From assembly GCF_018333375.1 (NCBI RefSeq), contig NZ_BORW01000019.1:1-64000 (forward strand): 64,000 nt of DNA, read 5' to 3'. Under the pieces are notes generated by a model. The model did no database searches. It was not told the origin of the DNA and saw only the letters and a program-made list of their open reading frames with translations. The DNA is from Paenibacillus cookii (GTDB lineage Bacteria > Bacillota > Bacilli > Paenibacillales > Paenibacillaceae). Below are positions 53,334 to 61,333 of this stretch, one piece after another; positions within the stretch are counted from its first letter, which is position 1, and every line of letters starts with the position of its first letter. A program made the translations under genes and the position numbers.

Positions 53334-53951
53334 TTACGGGCTGATGGTTTGAAAAGGGTAAAGGGCTCCGTTAAACGAAAACGACTCTTTCCCAGTCTCC
53401 TCGGATACGACGAAAACCAAGGCATCCGTTCGTTCCGACAAGCCGATGGCGGCGCGATGCCGGGTTCCGAGCTTTTTGCCTTTGTAAATCTTTTTCGTAA
53501 GGGGAAGGATGTTGGCTGCCGAGACGATCTTATCGCTGCGGATCAGCACGGCCCCGTCGTGCAGCGGACTTCCGACATGGAAGATGGAATCCAGGAGCTC
53601 GCCGGATATTTCGGCGAACAAGGGCGTGCCCCGGGTGATCCATTCGTCGACCGGATCTTCCCGTTCGATGACGATCAGCGCACCTCTGCGGATGTCGCTA
53701 AGCTGACCTAACGTTTGAAGGATGACGTCGCATTTCGTGGTATAAGGAAAGAGCAACCGATTCAAGTGGTAGGCGGATGCCATTTTGCTTGTAGCCGAAA
53801 ACCGTTTGGAGAGCTGCCTGACTTCCTTAAGAATGCCGATTTTCTGCTGATCCAAAGACGAAATCAATGCGTCGACGCCGTCCGCGATATGGTTGAGCCG
53901 TTGTTTGATTTCCTCCGGCTTTGGTGAAAAGCCGCCGAATTCGTTCTCCAC
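53334..53951 (-). CDS. cdaS: CdaS-type diadenylate cyclase
   Basis: This 205-residue enzyme makes c-di-AMP from two ATP. It has the CdaS pattern of two N-terminal helices (about 12-80) and a DisA_N domain with both active-site motifs: HDGAVLI (DGA 132-134) and TRHRAAIGLSE (RHR 164-166). CdaS is the sporulation-associated cyclase of Bacillus, with an autoinhibitory N-terminus and hexamer assembly. The start is GTG 53951 behind AAAGGAGG. It is the first gene of a two-gene operon whose second gene is a catalytically dead paralogue. Confidence 0.92.
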   Translation of the reverse strand: MENEFGGFSPKPEEIKQRLNHIADGVDALISSLDQQKIGILKEVRQLSKRFSATSKMASAYHLNRLLFPYTTKCDVILQTLGQLSDIRRGALIVIEREDPVDEWITRGTPLFAEISGELLDSIFHVGSPLHDGAVLIRSDKIVSAANILPLTKKIYKGKKLGTRHRAAIGLSERTDALVFVVSEETGKESFSFNGALYPFQTISP

Positions 53952-53979
53952 GGGATGGGCCTCCTTTGATATGCATTAC

Positions 53980-54005
53980 AATTATCCCCTTTGAAGGGGA
54001 TAATT
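53980..54005. promoter_or_regulatory. Perfect inverted repeat upstream of cdaS
   Basis: AATTATCCCC (53980-53989) and GGGGATAATT (53996-54005) form a 10-bp hairpin in the cdaS leader region. It could be an operator or an RNA stem at the 5' end of the transcript. There is no T-run. Confidence 0.45.
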
Positions 54006-54057
54006 ATTTGCTCGGCGGCGCGATCAATGGATTGGACGTTGCCGGGGGACGAAAAAC

Positions 54058-54088
54058 AGCCCTCGCCTTATCGAACAAGGCGAGGGCT
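54058..54088 (-). terminator. Terminator of the DJ-1/PfpI gene
   Basis: A perfect 12-bp stem (54058-54069 with 54077-54088) is followed by GTTTTTC on the minus strand. Confidence 0.85.
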
Positions 54089-54128
54089 TTATGGTTCAGA
54101 CCGCTTTCAAACCGGTAATGCGCGCCGC

Positions 54129-54641
54129 TTAATCCGCCAACAGCTTCAAGGACTCGCGGTTGAAGGCAGGCAAATCGTCCGGCGTGCGGCTCGTGACGAT
54201 GTTGCGGCTTACGACCACTTCTTCGTCTTTGTAGTTGGCGCCGGCGTTTTTCAGATCGTTGCGGATGGATCTGTATCCGGTTATGTCAACGCCCTTCAAC
54301 AAATCGGTATCGATCAGCACCTGCGGTCCGTGGCAGATGGCAAACACCGGTTTACCTGCTTGCACGAAGGCTTTGGCGAATTCGCCAAAACGGTCGTCCG
54401 CGCGCAGGATGTCCGGAGAAAATCCGCCGGGGATGAGCAGGGCGTCGAAATCCTCCGGTTTCGCTTCATCAATGCCCAGATCGATGCTGACCTTCTCTCC
54501 TTTTTTGCCGGTGACTTGCTGCCCGGCCTTTTTTTCAATGGTTATCACTTCATGGCCGGCCTCTTTGAAAGCCTTGGCCGGATCGGTAAACTCGACGTCT
54601 TCGAACATGTCGGTGATGAGGGTTGCGATTTTTTTGCCCAT
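54129..54641 (-). CDS. DJ-1/PfpI-family protein (general stress protein 18-like)
   Basis: This 170-residue protein starts at the ATG ending at 54641 (GGAGG nine bases upstream). It has the DJ-1/PfpI fold, with the nucleophile elbow AICHGPQVLID carrying the reactive Cys followed by His, and the N-terminal IATLITDMFEDVEFTDP typical of the YfkM/GSP18 group. Members act as stress-induced glyoxalase or deglycase-like enzymes, or as proteases; the activity is unsettled. It is monocistronic, flanked by terminators. Confidence 0.87.
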   Translation of the reverse strand: MGKKIATLITDMFEDVEFTDPAKAFKEAGHEVITIEKKAGQQVTGKKGEKVSIDLGIDEAKPEDFDALLIPGGFSPDILRADDRFGEFAKAFVQAGKPVFAICHGPQVLIDTDLLKGVDITGYRSIRNDLKNAGANYKDEEVVVSRNIVTSRTPDDLPAFNRESLKLLAD

Positions 54642-54733
54642 GGTTGTCATCCTCCTTCGTAATCATTCAAATGGGTCATAAGATACTTACCACCAGGAAC
54701 GCCATGTGAATACGGCAAGCCGCAAAAAAATAA

Positions 54734-54778
54734 AAACAGTCAAGCCAGAACTATAAAAGATCTGTCGCTTGACTGTTT
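54734..54778 (-). terminator. Terminator of the pentapeptide-repeat gene
   Basis: A perfect 12-bp stem (54734-54745 with 54767-54778) has a 21-base loop and, on the minus strand, continues into TTTTTATTTTTTT. Confidence 0.85.
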
Positions 54779-54802
54779 ATTTTTATGAAATGCAGCATTC
54801 GT

Positions 54803-55669
54803 TCATGGCGCTTGCCAATGCTCGGGCCTCATTAAGGAAGGAGGCAGCTTGGTACGGGCATCTCCTTTTGCGGCATTAATCTGGGCTTGAGCGAGAAAGA
54901 GGCTTCCCCGGAGGTCGGCGCCCCGAAGATCGGCATCCCGCAAATCCGCTCCGATCAGATCGGCCATTCGTAAGTCTGCCGACCTGAGATCGGCCGCAAT
55001 GAGGTAAGCGCCCCGCAAGCTTTGGTACCTCAGATCGGCCCCCTTCAGTTTGGCCCCGATGAGGTCGGCCCCGCGGCCGGCAACCTTTTTTTGTTTGAGC
55101 GGTCCTTGATGTTTGCGCCGCGCGTCTTCGCGGACAAGCTCGCTTGTGCGAAGAAGAAGGACGTTCACGCTTGCCCGATAGGCGGTCATGTCGATGCTTA
55201 GGAGCGATTCGGGATCAAGCTCCGTGAGCCGCCAAGTTTCCTGGAGCGCCTCATCCAGCTCCTCATGAATAGGGGACGCGGGTTCCAAAGAACGTGCTTC
55301 CGTCAAATACCACAGCAGCTCATGAAGCTGCCACATGACGGGAAACACGTCGAACATTTGGCGCGCTTTTTTCGGGTCCTGGCGCCAGTCGCGCCCGCCG
55401 TACGTTTGTTGGGATACTTTTTGCCCGGCTCCGAAGCAGTCGTACACCGTGCACCCGCGCATGCCAAGGTTTCTAAGCTTCTGGTGGACGCCGCAGCGGA
55501 AATCCGCATTCAAATGCCGGCAAGGCGTCCCGGCCGGTTTGTCGAACGCGAAGTCTGCCGATGCGGCATAAGGCAGGGCCACGCAGCACAATCCGAAGCA
55601 TTGTCCGCAGTCTGCCCGAAGCTCCTCCCGATCCGGATGCCGCGCATCATGTTCTGGTAAGTTAAGCAT
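54803..55669 (-). CDS. YkgJ-like Cys-cluster domain fused to pentapeptide repeats
   Basis: This 288-residue protein has two parts. Residues 15-85 carry a cysteine cluster (CGQCFGLCC, then PCRHL, RCGVH and GCTVYDCFGAGQ), the pattern of YkgJ/FliB-type metal-binding domains. After a helical middle, residues 200-262 are pentapeptide repeats of the A(D/N)LR type (GADLRDADLRGADLRG and similar), which form a right-handed beta-helix like DNA-mimic proteins. The role is unknown; a metal- or redox-linked scaffold is a guess. Confidence 0.8.
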   Translation of the reverse strand: MLNLPEHDARHPDREELRADCGQCFGLCCVALPYAASADFAFDKPAGTPCRHLNADFRCGVHQKLRNLGMRGCTVYDCFGAGQKVSQQTYGGRDWRQDPKKARQMFDVFPVMWQLHELLWYLTEARSLEPASPIHEELDEALQETWRLTELDPESLLSIDMTAYRASVNVLLLRTSELVREDARRKHQGPLKQKKVAGRGADLIGAKLKGADLRYQSLRGAYLIAADLRSADLRMADLIGADLRDADLRGADLRGSLFLAQAQINAAKGDARTKLPPSLMRPEHWQAP

Positions 55670-55913
55670 GCAAAATCTCCTTGGTCGTTTTAGTGTTCCG
55701 GTTCCGGCTTGTTTTTTCCGTGTTTACATTGTACATGATTTTTTTGCCGAAGAACAAAGATTCTTTCATTGCCAATTGAAATCATTTCCATTATGATAAC
55801 ATTAGTACGGTCGTTCTATTTATGTTTCCATAGGATAAGATCAAAGGTGCAATTCCCATTCTTTTATCAAGATTAGAACGATCGTCCAAAATATTCGAAA
55901 GTGGTGGAAGATC

Positions 55914-57047
55914 ATGAGTTGGGTGTATTGGGTATTGGGGGGACTCAACGTGCTGATGTGGGGAAGCATTGCGATCATTTTTACGGCCAACGCCGGAAAG
56001 ATCGGCATCCTGCATCGTACCCGGGAAGAGCCGGCGGGACGGCAGCCGTTCATTTCGGTCGTCATTGCCGCGAGAAACGAACAAAAGGCATTGGAACGCT
56101 GCGTCGAATCGTTAATGAATCAAACCTACGACCCGCTGGAGGTGATCGTGGTCAACGACCGCTCCGAAGACGGCACCGGCGCGATCGCGGCCAAGCTTGC
56201 ACAGGCTTATCCGAATGTTACCGCGCTGGACGTGCGTGATTTGCCCGAACAATGGATGGGAAAAAGCCACGCGTTGTTCCAAGGCACGAAAATGGCCAAA
56301 GGAGAGTGGCTGCTGTTCACGGATGCGGATATTTTGTTTCAGCCGTCGTGCATCGCCAAAGCCGTTGCTTACATGGAACGCCATGAACTGGATCATCTGA
56401 CCATGATTCCCGATTTTATCGGTCCTCATGCGCTTTCCAAATGGTATGCCTCTTTTATTTTCATGAGCGCGTCTTCCTTCGGCCAACTGTGGAAAATCAA
56501 AGATCCGAAGGCATCGCATTCGCTTGGCGTGGGGGCGTTTAATCTGGTCAAACGGGAGGCTTACGAGAAGATCGGAACCCATGAAGCCTTTTCTTACGTC
56601 ACGACGGATGATGCCGAGCTTGGAAAACGGATAAAGCAGGGGGGATACCGCCAAGATGCGGTTTACGGAACCCGGATGATCGGCGTCTGGAATTGGTACG
56701 AAAGTTTGAGCCAACTTATCGGAAGCGTGGAAAAATCGGTGTTCAGTTACCCGAAGGCCGTCATCACCGCGGTCTCCTGCCTGTTGACGATGATTTATCC
56801 CTGGATCGGGTTGTTTATCGGTCCGCTCTCCGCGCGCGTTTTATGCGGCGTAAGCATCGTATCCGTATTATGGCTCTATTTCATCTATTCAAGGTATTCC
56901 GGCAGCGGTTTTTGGTATGGGATTGCCCATCCTTTGATAGGCCTCATTCTGACGATCGGAGGCTTTCGAGGGGCTTACCGCGCCGGCCGGCGGGGAGGCA
57001 TGACTTGGCGCGGCACGACGTATGATCGTACTCATCTGAAAGCATAA
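55914..57047 (+). CDS. Family 2 glycosyltransferase, membrane-anchored
   Basis: This 377-residue protein has an N-terminal membrane anchor (about 1-23), a GT-A domain (SVVIAARNEQKALERC, then VVNDRSEDGT and the DxD motif LFTDADI near 140), a KRIKQGG acceptor region and two or three C-terminal membrane segments. The layout resembles CrtQ/CruC-like carotenoid or lipid glycosyltransferases. The acceptor here is unknown. GGTGG lies just before the ATG. No biosynthetic partner is adjacent. Confidence 0.82.
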   Translation: MSWVYWVLGGLNVLMWGSIAIIFTANAGKIGILHRTREEPAGRQPFISVVIAARNEQKALERCVESLMNQTYDPLEVIVVNDRSEDGTGAIAAKLAQAYPNVTALDVRDLPEQWMGKSHALFQGTKMAKGEWLLFTDADILFQPSCIAKAVAYMERHELDHLTMIPDFIGPHALSKWYASFIFMSASSFGQLWKIKDPKASHSLGVGAFNLVKREAYEKIGTHEAFSYVTTDDAELGKRIKQGGYRQDAVYGTRMIGVWNWYESLSQLIGSVEKSVFSYPKAVITAVSCLLTMIYPWIGLFIGPLSARVLCGVSIVSVLWLYFIYSRYSGSGFWYGIAHPLIGLILTIGGFRGAYRAGRRGGMTWRGTTYDRTHLKA

Positions 57048-57420
57048 ATGAAGGAATGGAAGGTCTAGAACCCGTGCAAGGCACAGGCGAAAAAAAGCGG
57101 AAGCCGTCGTCGTTTCGGCCGATTATCGGTTGGCTTCAAAATATCCGTTTGCGGCGTTGGTCACGGATTGCTTCGATGCGGCAAATGGACTCATGAACAT
57201 GCGGGAGAGCTTGGCGTCGATCTGATTTTTGAATATGCAGGAGCCGACAAGCATGACCCGTATTTTTCGCCGCTTCATGTAGAGGATTTGGACGGGCAGC
57301 TGGAATCTCAATACAAGCAAGCAGGAAAGCAGGTTCTCTTAACGGGGGCCTGTTTTTTTGTTTTGGACCTGAGGCGGTAACTGTATTCATTTTATTATGA
57401 AATTATATACATAAAATTTG
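57048..57420. other. No confident gene; possible gene relic
   Basis: Short frames on both strands (for example 57168-57380 plus) lack ribosome sites and match nothing I know. A terminator-like hairpin at 57330-57359 shows that something used to end, or still ends, here. Confidence 0.4.
57330..57359 (+). terminator. Terminator-like hairpin
   Basis: CAGGTTCTC pairs with GGGGGCCTG (several G-U pairs) around TTAAC and is followed by seven T. It probably ends the glycosyltransferase transcript. Confidence 0.6.
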
Positions 57421-57421
57421 C

Positions 57422-57450
57422 TTGACTTCGTCTTTGCGACGGAGTATATT
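57422..57450 (+). promoter_or_regulatory. Promoter of the MarR-MFS operon
   Basis: TTGACT (57422-57427) and TATATT (57445-57450) are 17 bp apart. Confidence 0.7.
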
Positions 57451-57473
57451 ACTTAAGTGTTAAATGATTAAGT
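57451..57473. promoter_or_regulatory. Candidate MarR operator
   Basis: ACTTAA (57451-57456) and TTAAGT (57468-57473) form an inverted repeat directly after the -10 box, in AT-rich DNA. The position suits autorepression by the MarR protein encoded next. Confidence 0.5.
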
Positions 57474-57627
57474 CGTTTATTTATTTACACCTTATTAAAT
57501 AAAACTTAATTATTTCAAAGATTTCAGCAAAGGGTTTTGCACGGAATCCCGCAGGCGGACTTCACTCGTCAATGTTCGCAAAATCCTTATGACAAAGCAC
57601 TTGAAAACGTACAAGGAGGTTGGCATT

Positions 57628-58071
57628 TTGCCTAAGAACGAACTATTGTTTGAAGTCTCGGGGATGTTCCGCCAACTGCTGAAAAGCATGTCCCAGGAAT
57701 GGAACAAAATCAGCACCAAGGAATACAATCTCACGTTTCCGCAGTTTCAAGTCTTGTATACGCTCAACATGCGCGGCTCCTTGAAAGTATCGGAGCTGGC
57801 GGAGGCGCTGGGGTTAACGTCCCCGGCCATCACAAGCTTGACCGACAAGCTCATCGCAGCGGGTTACGTCAAGCGGGAGCGGGCGGAAGACGACCGCCGG
57901 GTGGTATACACGATGATCACGCAAGAAGGCTATGAGATCATAGACAAAATCAAAGATGACCAGAAGGAGGTCATTCAGGTATTTTTCGGCATGTTGTCCG
58001 AGGAAGATATTCAGCATTTGAGAAGAATCTTCTCTTCGATGCTTTTGAATATAGAACATAACAACGGTTAG
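57628..58071 (+). CDS. MarR-family transcriptional regulator
   Basis: This is a 147-residue regulator from TTG 57628, eight bases after AAGGAGG; the ATG at 57589 has no ribosome site. The winged helix carries LKVSELAEALGLTSPAITSL as recognition helix region and VKRERAEDDRRVVYTMIT as wing. Terminal helices form the dimer. Seventeen bases separate it from a drug-efflux gene, so it most likely represses that operon and releases DNA on binding a small toxic molecule. Confidence 0.9.
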   Translation: MPKNELLFEVSGMFRQLLKSMSQEWNKISTKEYNLTFPQFQVLYTLNMRGSLKVSELAEALGLTSPAITSLTDKLIAAGYVKRERAEDDRRVVYTMITQEGYEIIDKIKDDQKEVIQVFFGMLSEEDIQHLRRIFSSMLLNIEHNNG

Positions 58072-58087
58072 AGGTGAAGGAGAGGGA

Positions 58088-59719
58088 ATGGAGCATTTAA
58101 CGCTTAAACGTAAAATAACGATCATGATCGCGATCATGGCCGCCATGTTTTTTGCCGCCATCAACCAGACGATCACAAGCACGGCGATGCCGCGCATTAT
58201 CGCGATTCTGGATGGCATGGACTATTACACGTGGACCATCAACATTTATTTGCTGACGTCCACCATTGCCACCATACTGGTCGGTAAGCTGTCCGACATG
58301 TTTGGACGGAAGCCGTTCATACTGATCGGTATATTGTTTTTTATGGTCGGGGCCTTTTTGACGGGGACCTCCACCGATGTCTATCAGTTTATTATTTACC
58401 GCGGGATTCAGGGGATCGGCGCGGGGATCATCCAGTCTACTGCCTTTACGGCCGTCGGCGACTTGTTCCCGCCGCGCGAACGCGGCAAGTGGATGGGCTT
58501 GATGACCGCCGTATTCGGCTTCTCCAGCGTGTTGGGACCGACGCTCGGCGGCTATTTGGTCGACCATATCGATTGGCACTGGCTGTTCTGGATTTTCCTG
58601 CCGCTGGGCATCGTGGCATTTATCATGATTATGATGTTGTTCCCGAAAGTCGACAAAAAGAAAGGCCAGCATATCGACTACTGGGGTTCGTTGTTCCTGA
58701 CGACGACGATCGTTCCGCTGCTGCTCGCGTTCTCTTGGGCAGGTACGGAATATCCGTGGGGATCTTGGCAAATTCTCAGTTTGATCGGAGGCGCGGTCGT
58801 TTCCGCCCTGATTTTCATTTTCGTCGAAACGCAAGTGAAGGAACCGATTCTTCCGCTGCATTTATTTAAAAACGGCGTCGTAACCATTTCGAACATTATC
58901 GGTTTTATTATGAACTTCGGATTGATGGGCGCGATGATCTACATTTCGTTCTACGTGCAGGGCGTTTTGGCCATTTCGCCGACGTATGCAGGTTATGTCA
59001 CGCTGCCGATGTCCTTGTGCATGGTTATAACAAGCGCCATTACCGGTCAGCTGATCGCAAAATCCGGCAAATACAAACGGTTTGCGCTGATCGGCATGCC
59101 GATCATGATCATCGGGATGGGCATCATGATTTTCATGAACAGCTTGTGGATGACGATCGTCAGCTTGATCATTTTCGGCATAGGTTTGGGCCTTGGCATG
59201 CCGGTTTTCTCGCTGGCCACCCAAAACGCCGTTTCGCATAAAGAGCTTGGCGTCGTGACGGCTTCCACGCAGCTGTTCCGTAACCTCGGGGGTACGATCG
59301 GCATCGCGGTCATGGGTACCGTCATGTCCAATAGCTTGACCAAAAACCTGAAGGAAGCCCTGCAATCGGCCAGCGCTCCGGATTTCAGCAAATTGGATCC
59401 GAAGCTGGCACAGAACATGCTGTCTTTTGCCAACCCGCAAACGCTGATGAACAAGCCGCTGGTCGAAAAAACCGAAGCCGGCTTGCCGGATCAAGCCAAG
59501 CAGTTGTTTGCCCAGATGATCGACAGCATCCGCGATGCGCTGGGCAACACGCTTTCGACGGTTTTCCTGACAGGGACGCTGGTCCTCGTCGTCGCGCTCC
59601 TGCTCGTATTTTTCTTGAAGGAGCTGCCGCTTCGTTCGACCAACCAGGCGCAAGGGGAAGCCGGCGCCGCAAGCGAACCGGCAACGGGCAGACCCGGCAA
59701 AACGGTAACGGCAGAGTAA
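58088..59719 (+). CDS. MFS efflux transporter, DHA2 (EmrB/QacA) family
   Basis: This 543-residue protein has about 14 membrane segments. The DHA2 motif A region (GKLSDMFGRKPFILIG) follows the second segment, and motif C (GFSSVLGPTLGGYL) is in the fifth. Such proteins export drugs or cationic compounds in exchange for H+. GAGGTGAAGGAGAGG precedes the ATG. It is coupled to the MarR gene and ended by a terminator. Confidence 0.92.
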   Translation: MEHLTLKRKITIMIAIMAAMFFAAINQTITSTAMPRIIAILDGMDYYTWTINIYLLTSTIATILVGKLSDMFGRKPFILIGILFFMVGAFLTGTSTDVYQFIIYRGIQGIGAGIIQSTAFTAVGDLFPPRERGKWMGLMTAVFGFSSVLGPTLGGYLVDHIDWHWLFWIFLPLGIVAFIMIMMLFPKVDKKKGQHIDYWGSLFLTTTIVPLLLAFSWAGTEYPWGSWQILSLIGGAVVSALIFIFVETQVKEPILPLHLFKNGVVTISNIIGFIMNFGLMGAMIYISFYVQGVLAISPTYAGYVTLPMSLCMVITSAITGQLIAKSGKYKRFALIGMPIMIIGMGIMIFMNSLWMTIVSLIIFGIGLGLGMPVFSLATQNAVSHKELGVVTASTQLFRNLGGTIGIAVMGTVMSNSLTKNLKEALQSASAPDFSKLDPKLAQNMLSFANPQTLMNKPLVEKTEAGLPDQAKQLFAQMIDSIRDALGNTLSTVFLTGTLVLVVALLLVFFLKELPLRSTNQAQGEAGAASEPATGRPGKTVTAE

Positions 59720-59757
59720 CGACATATTTTCGCGGATATGCGATATGTGAGATAACG

Positions 59758-59797
59758 GTGCTTCAGGCAGCCATGTGCTGCTTGGGGCACTTTTTTT
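59758..59797 (+). terminator. Terminator of the MarR-MFS operon
   Basis: GTGC...GCAGC pairs with GCTGC...GCAC around CATGT, with an internal loop, followed by seven T. Confidence 0.7.
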
Positions 59798-59846
59798 ATT
59801 TTTGGATGCAAACGGGATTTTGGCCTATCCGATTGGCACATAATGG

Positions 59847-59875
59847 TTGACAAGGACATAAACTGAAGCTATAAT
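59847..59875 (+). promoter_or_regulatory. Consensus sigma-A promoter of the NAD salvage operon
   Basis: A perfect TTGACA (59847-59852), 17 bases and a perfect TATAAT (59870-59875). Confidence 0.9.
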
Positions 59876-59879
59876 AAAA

Positions 59880-59894
59880 TTAACAAATCGTTAA
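59880..59894. promoter_or_regulatory. Candidate NrtR operator
   Basis: TTAAC-AAATC-GTTAA sits at the expected transcription start, with a further GTTAA three bases on. A strong promoter with an operator on its start site fits repression by the NrtR protein encoded first in the operon. Confidence 0.5.
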
Positions 59895-59929
59895 ATGTTA
59901 AATAATCATACAGAAGTGAGGCTGTCTTC

Positions 59930-60706
59930 ATGTCCAACGAACAAGCGCTCAAGCAATACGACGTTAAAAAATACCGTACGCCGGACGGCTACACCTCGGA
60001 CATTGCCGTATTCACCATCTTGAGCGACAAAACCGAAGCGTTCAAGCCGCCCGCCATGAAGCTGAACCTTATGCTGATCAAGCGAAGCATGACCGACAGC
60101 GAAGGGCGAACGAACATCGAAGCGGGCAAATGGGCTTTGCCCGGAGGATTCGTCGGCGAAACCGAAACCGCGTTTCAATCGGCGCAGCGGGAGTTAAAAG
60201 AAGAAACCGGGGTGGACCGGATTCATCTCGAGCATTTCGGGGTGTACGACAAGCCGGGGCGCGACCCCCGCGGCTGGATCATTTCCAACGCCCATTACGC
60301 CATCGTGCCCGAACACCGGCTTGCGGATCGCGTGGCGCAAGATGATGCGAGCGAGGTTGCGCTGTTTCCGGTGGAAGAAGTGTTTAAGCTCGATTTGGCT
60401 TTCGACCATGAGACGATCATTCGGGATGCGGTGGCCGTCATCCGCAAAAAGCTGCTTGAGACGACGGCGGCAAAAGCCTTCTTGCCCGAAGAGTTTACGT
60501 ACTCCGAGCTGCAGGCGGTGCTGTTGACCGTCACCGACGATACGGCCATCGCGCTCGATGCCGCATTCGCCCGCAAAATCAAGACGCTGCCTTTCATCGA
60601 GGAAATCGCCGGAAAAAAGACGACCCGCACGTCCAAGAAACCGACGCAATTGTACCGTTTTAACGACGCACCGGTGAACAGTTCCATTTATTACGCCAAA
60701 AAGTAA
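59930..60706 (+). CDS. nrtR: NrtR-type regulator of NAD metabolism (Nudix plus winged helix)
   Basis: This 258-residue protein has an N-terminal Nudix domain with an intact box (GGFVGETETAFQSAQRE, then LKEETGV) and a C-terminal winged helix (FTYSELQAVLLTVTDD), the NrtR architecture. NrtR binds ADP-ribose or related NAD products and leaves its operator. The intact Nudix box suggests it may also hydrolyse ADP-ribose-like substrates. It is the first gene of the operon with pncA, pncB, nadD and nadE, its expected targets. Confidence 0.9.
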   Translation: MSNEQALKQYDVKKYRTPDGYTSDIAVFTILSDKTEAFKPPAMKLNLMLIKRSMTDSEGRTNIEAGKWALPGGFVGETETAFQSAQRELKEETGVDRIHLEHFGVYDKPGRDPRGWIISNAHYAIVPEHRLADRVAQDDASEVALFPVEEVFKLDLAFDHETIIRDAVAVIRKKLLETTAAKAFLPEEFTYSELQAVLLTVTDDTAIALDAAFARKIKTLPFIEEIAGKKTTRTSKKPTQLYRFNDAPVNSSIYYAKK

Positions 60707-60736
60707 TATGAAGCTAACGGATCAGGAGGAATCGCG

Positions 60737-61297
60737 ATGACGAAAACGAATCAAAAGGCACTGATTAACATCGATTACACCAACGACTTCGTGGCAGCCG
60801 ACGGGGCGCTGACCTGCGGCGAGCCGGGACAAAACATCGAGCAGCGCATCGTGCAATTGACGAAGGAATTCGTGGACAATCAGGACTTCGTCGTATTCGC
60901 CGTCGATTTGCACAAGGCCGGGGATACGCTCCATCCCGAAACGAAGCTGTTCCCGCCGCATAACATCGACGGCACCGCAGGCCGCCATCTCTACGGAGCT
61001 CTGCAGGGCGTATTTGATGACCATAAACATTCGGAACACGTCTATTGGATGGATAAAACCAGATACAGCGCCTTCGCGGGCACCGACCTGGAGCTTCGGC
61101 TGCGGGCGAGAGGCATTACCGAACTTCATCTCGTGGGCGTCTGCACGGACATTTGCGTTTTGCATACGGCCGTGGATGCATACAACAAGGGATTCGATCT
61201 TGTGATCCATAAGGATGCGGTGGCGAGCTTCGATCCGGAAGGCCATGCTTGGGCTTTGCGGCATTTTGAAGGTTCGCTGGGCGCGAAGGTCGTCTGA
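60737..61297 (+). CDS. pncA: Nicotinamidase
   Basis: This 186-residue cysteine hydrolase converts nicotinamide to nicotinic acid in NAD salvage. Visible features are the N-terminal catalytic Asp in NIDYTNDFV, the metal-binding segment VDLHKAGDTLHPETKLFPPH, and the nucleophile in GVCTDICVLHTA. CAGGAGGAA precedes the ATG. It lies 30 bases after nrtR and is followed closely by pncB. Confidence 0.93.
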   Translation: MTKTNQKALINIDYTNDFVAADGALTCGEPGQNIEQRIVQLTKEFVDNQDFVVFAVDLHKAGDTLHPETKLFPPHNIDGTAGRHLYGALQGVFDDHKHSEHVYWMDKTRYSAFAGTDLELRLRARGITELHLVGVCTDICVLHTAVDAYNKGFDLVIHKDAVASFDPEGHAWALRHFEGSLGAKVV

Positions 61298-61333
61298 CTA
61301 TTTTTCGAACTCTCACAAGGGAGGATGTTGGCC

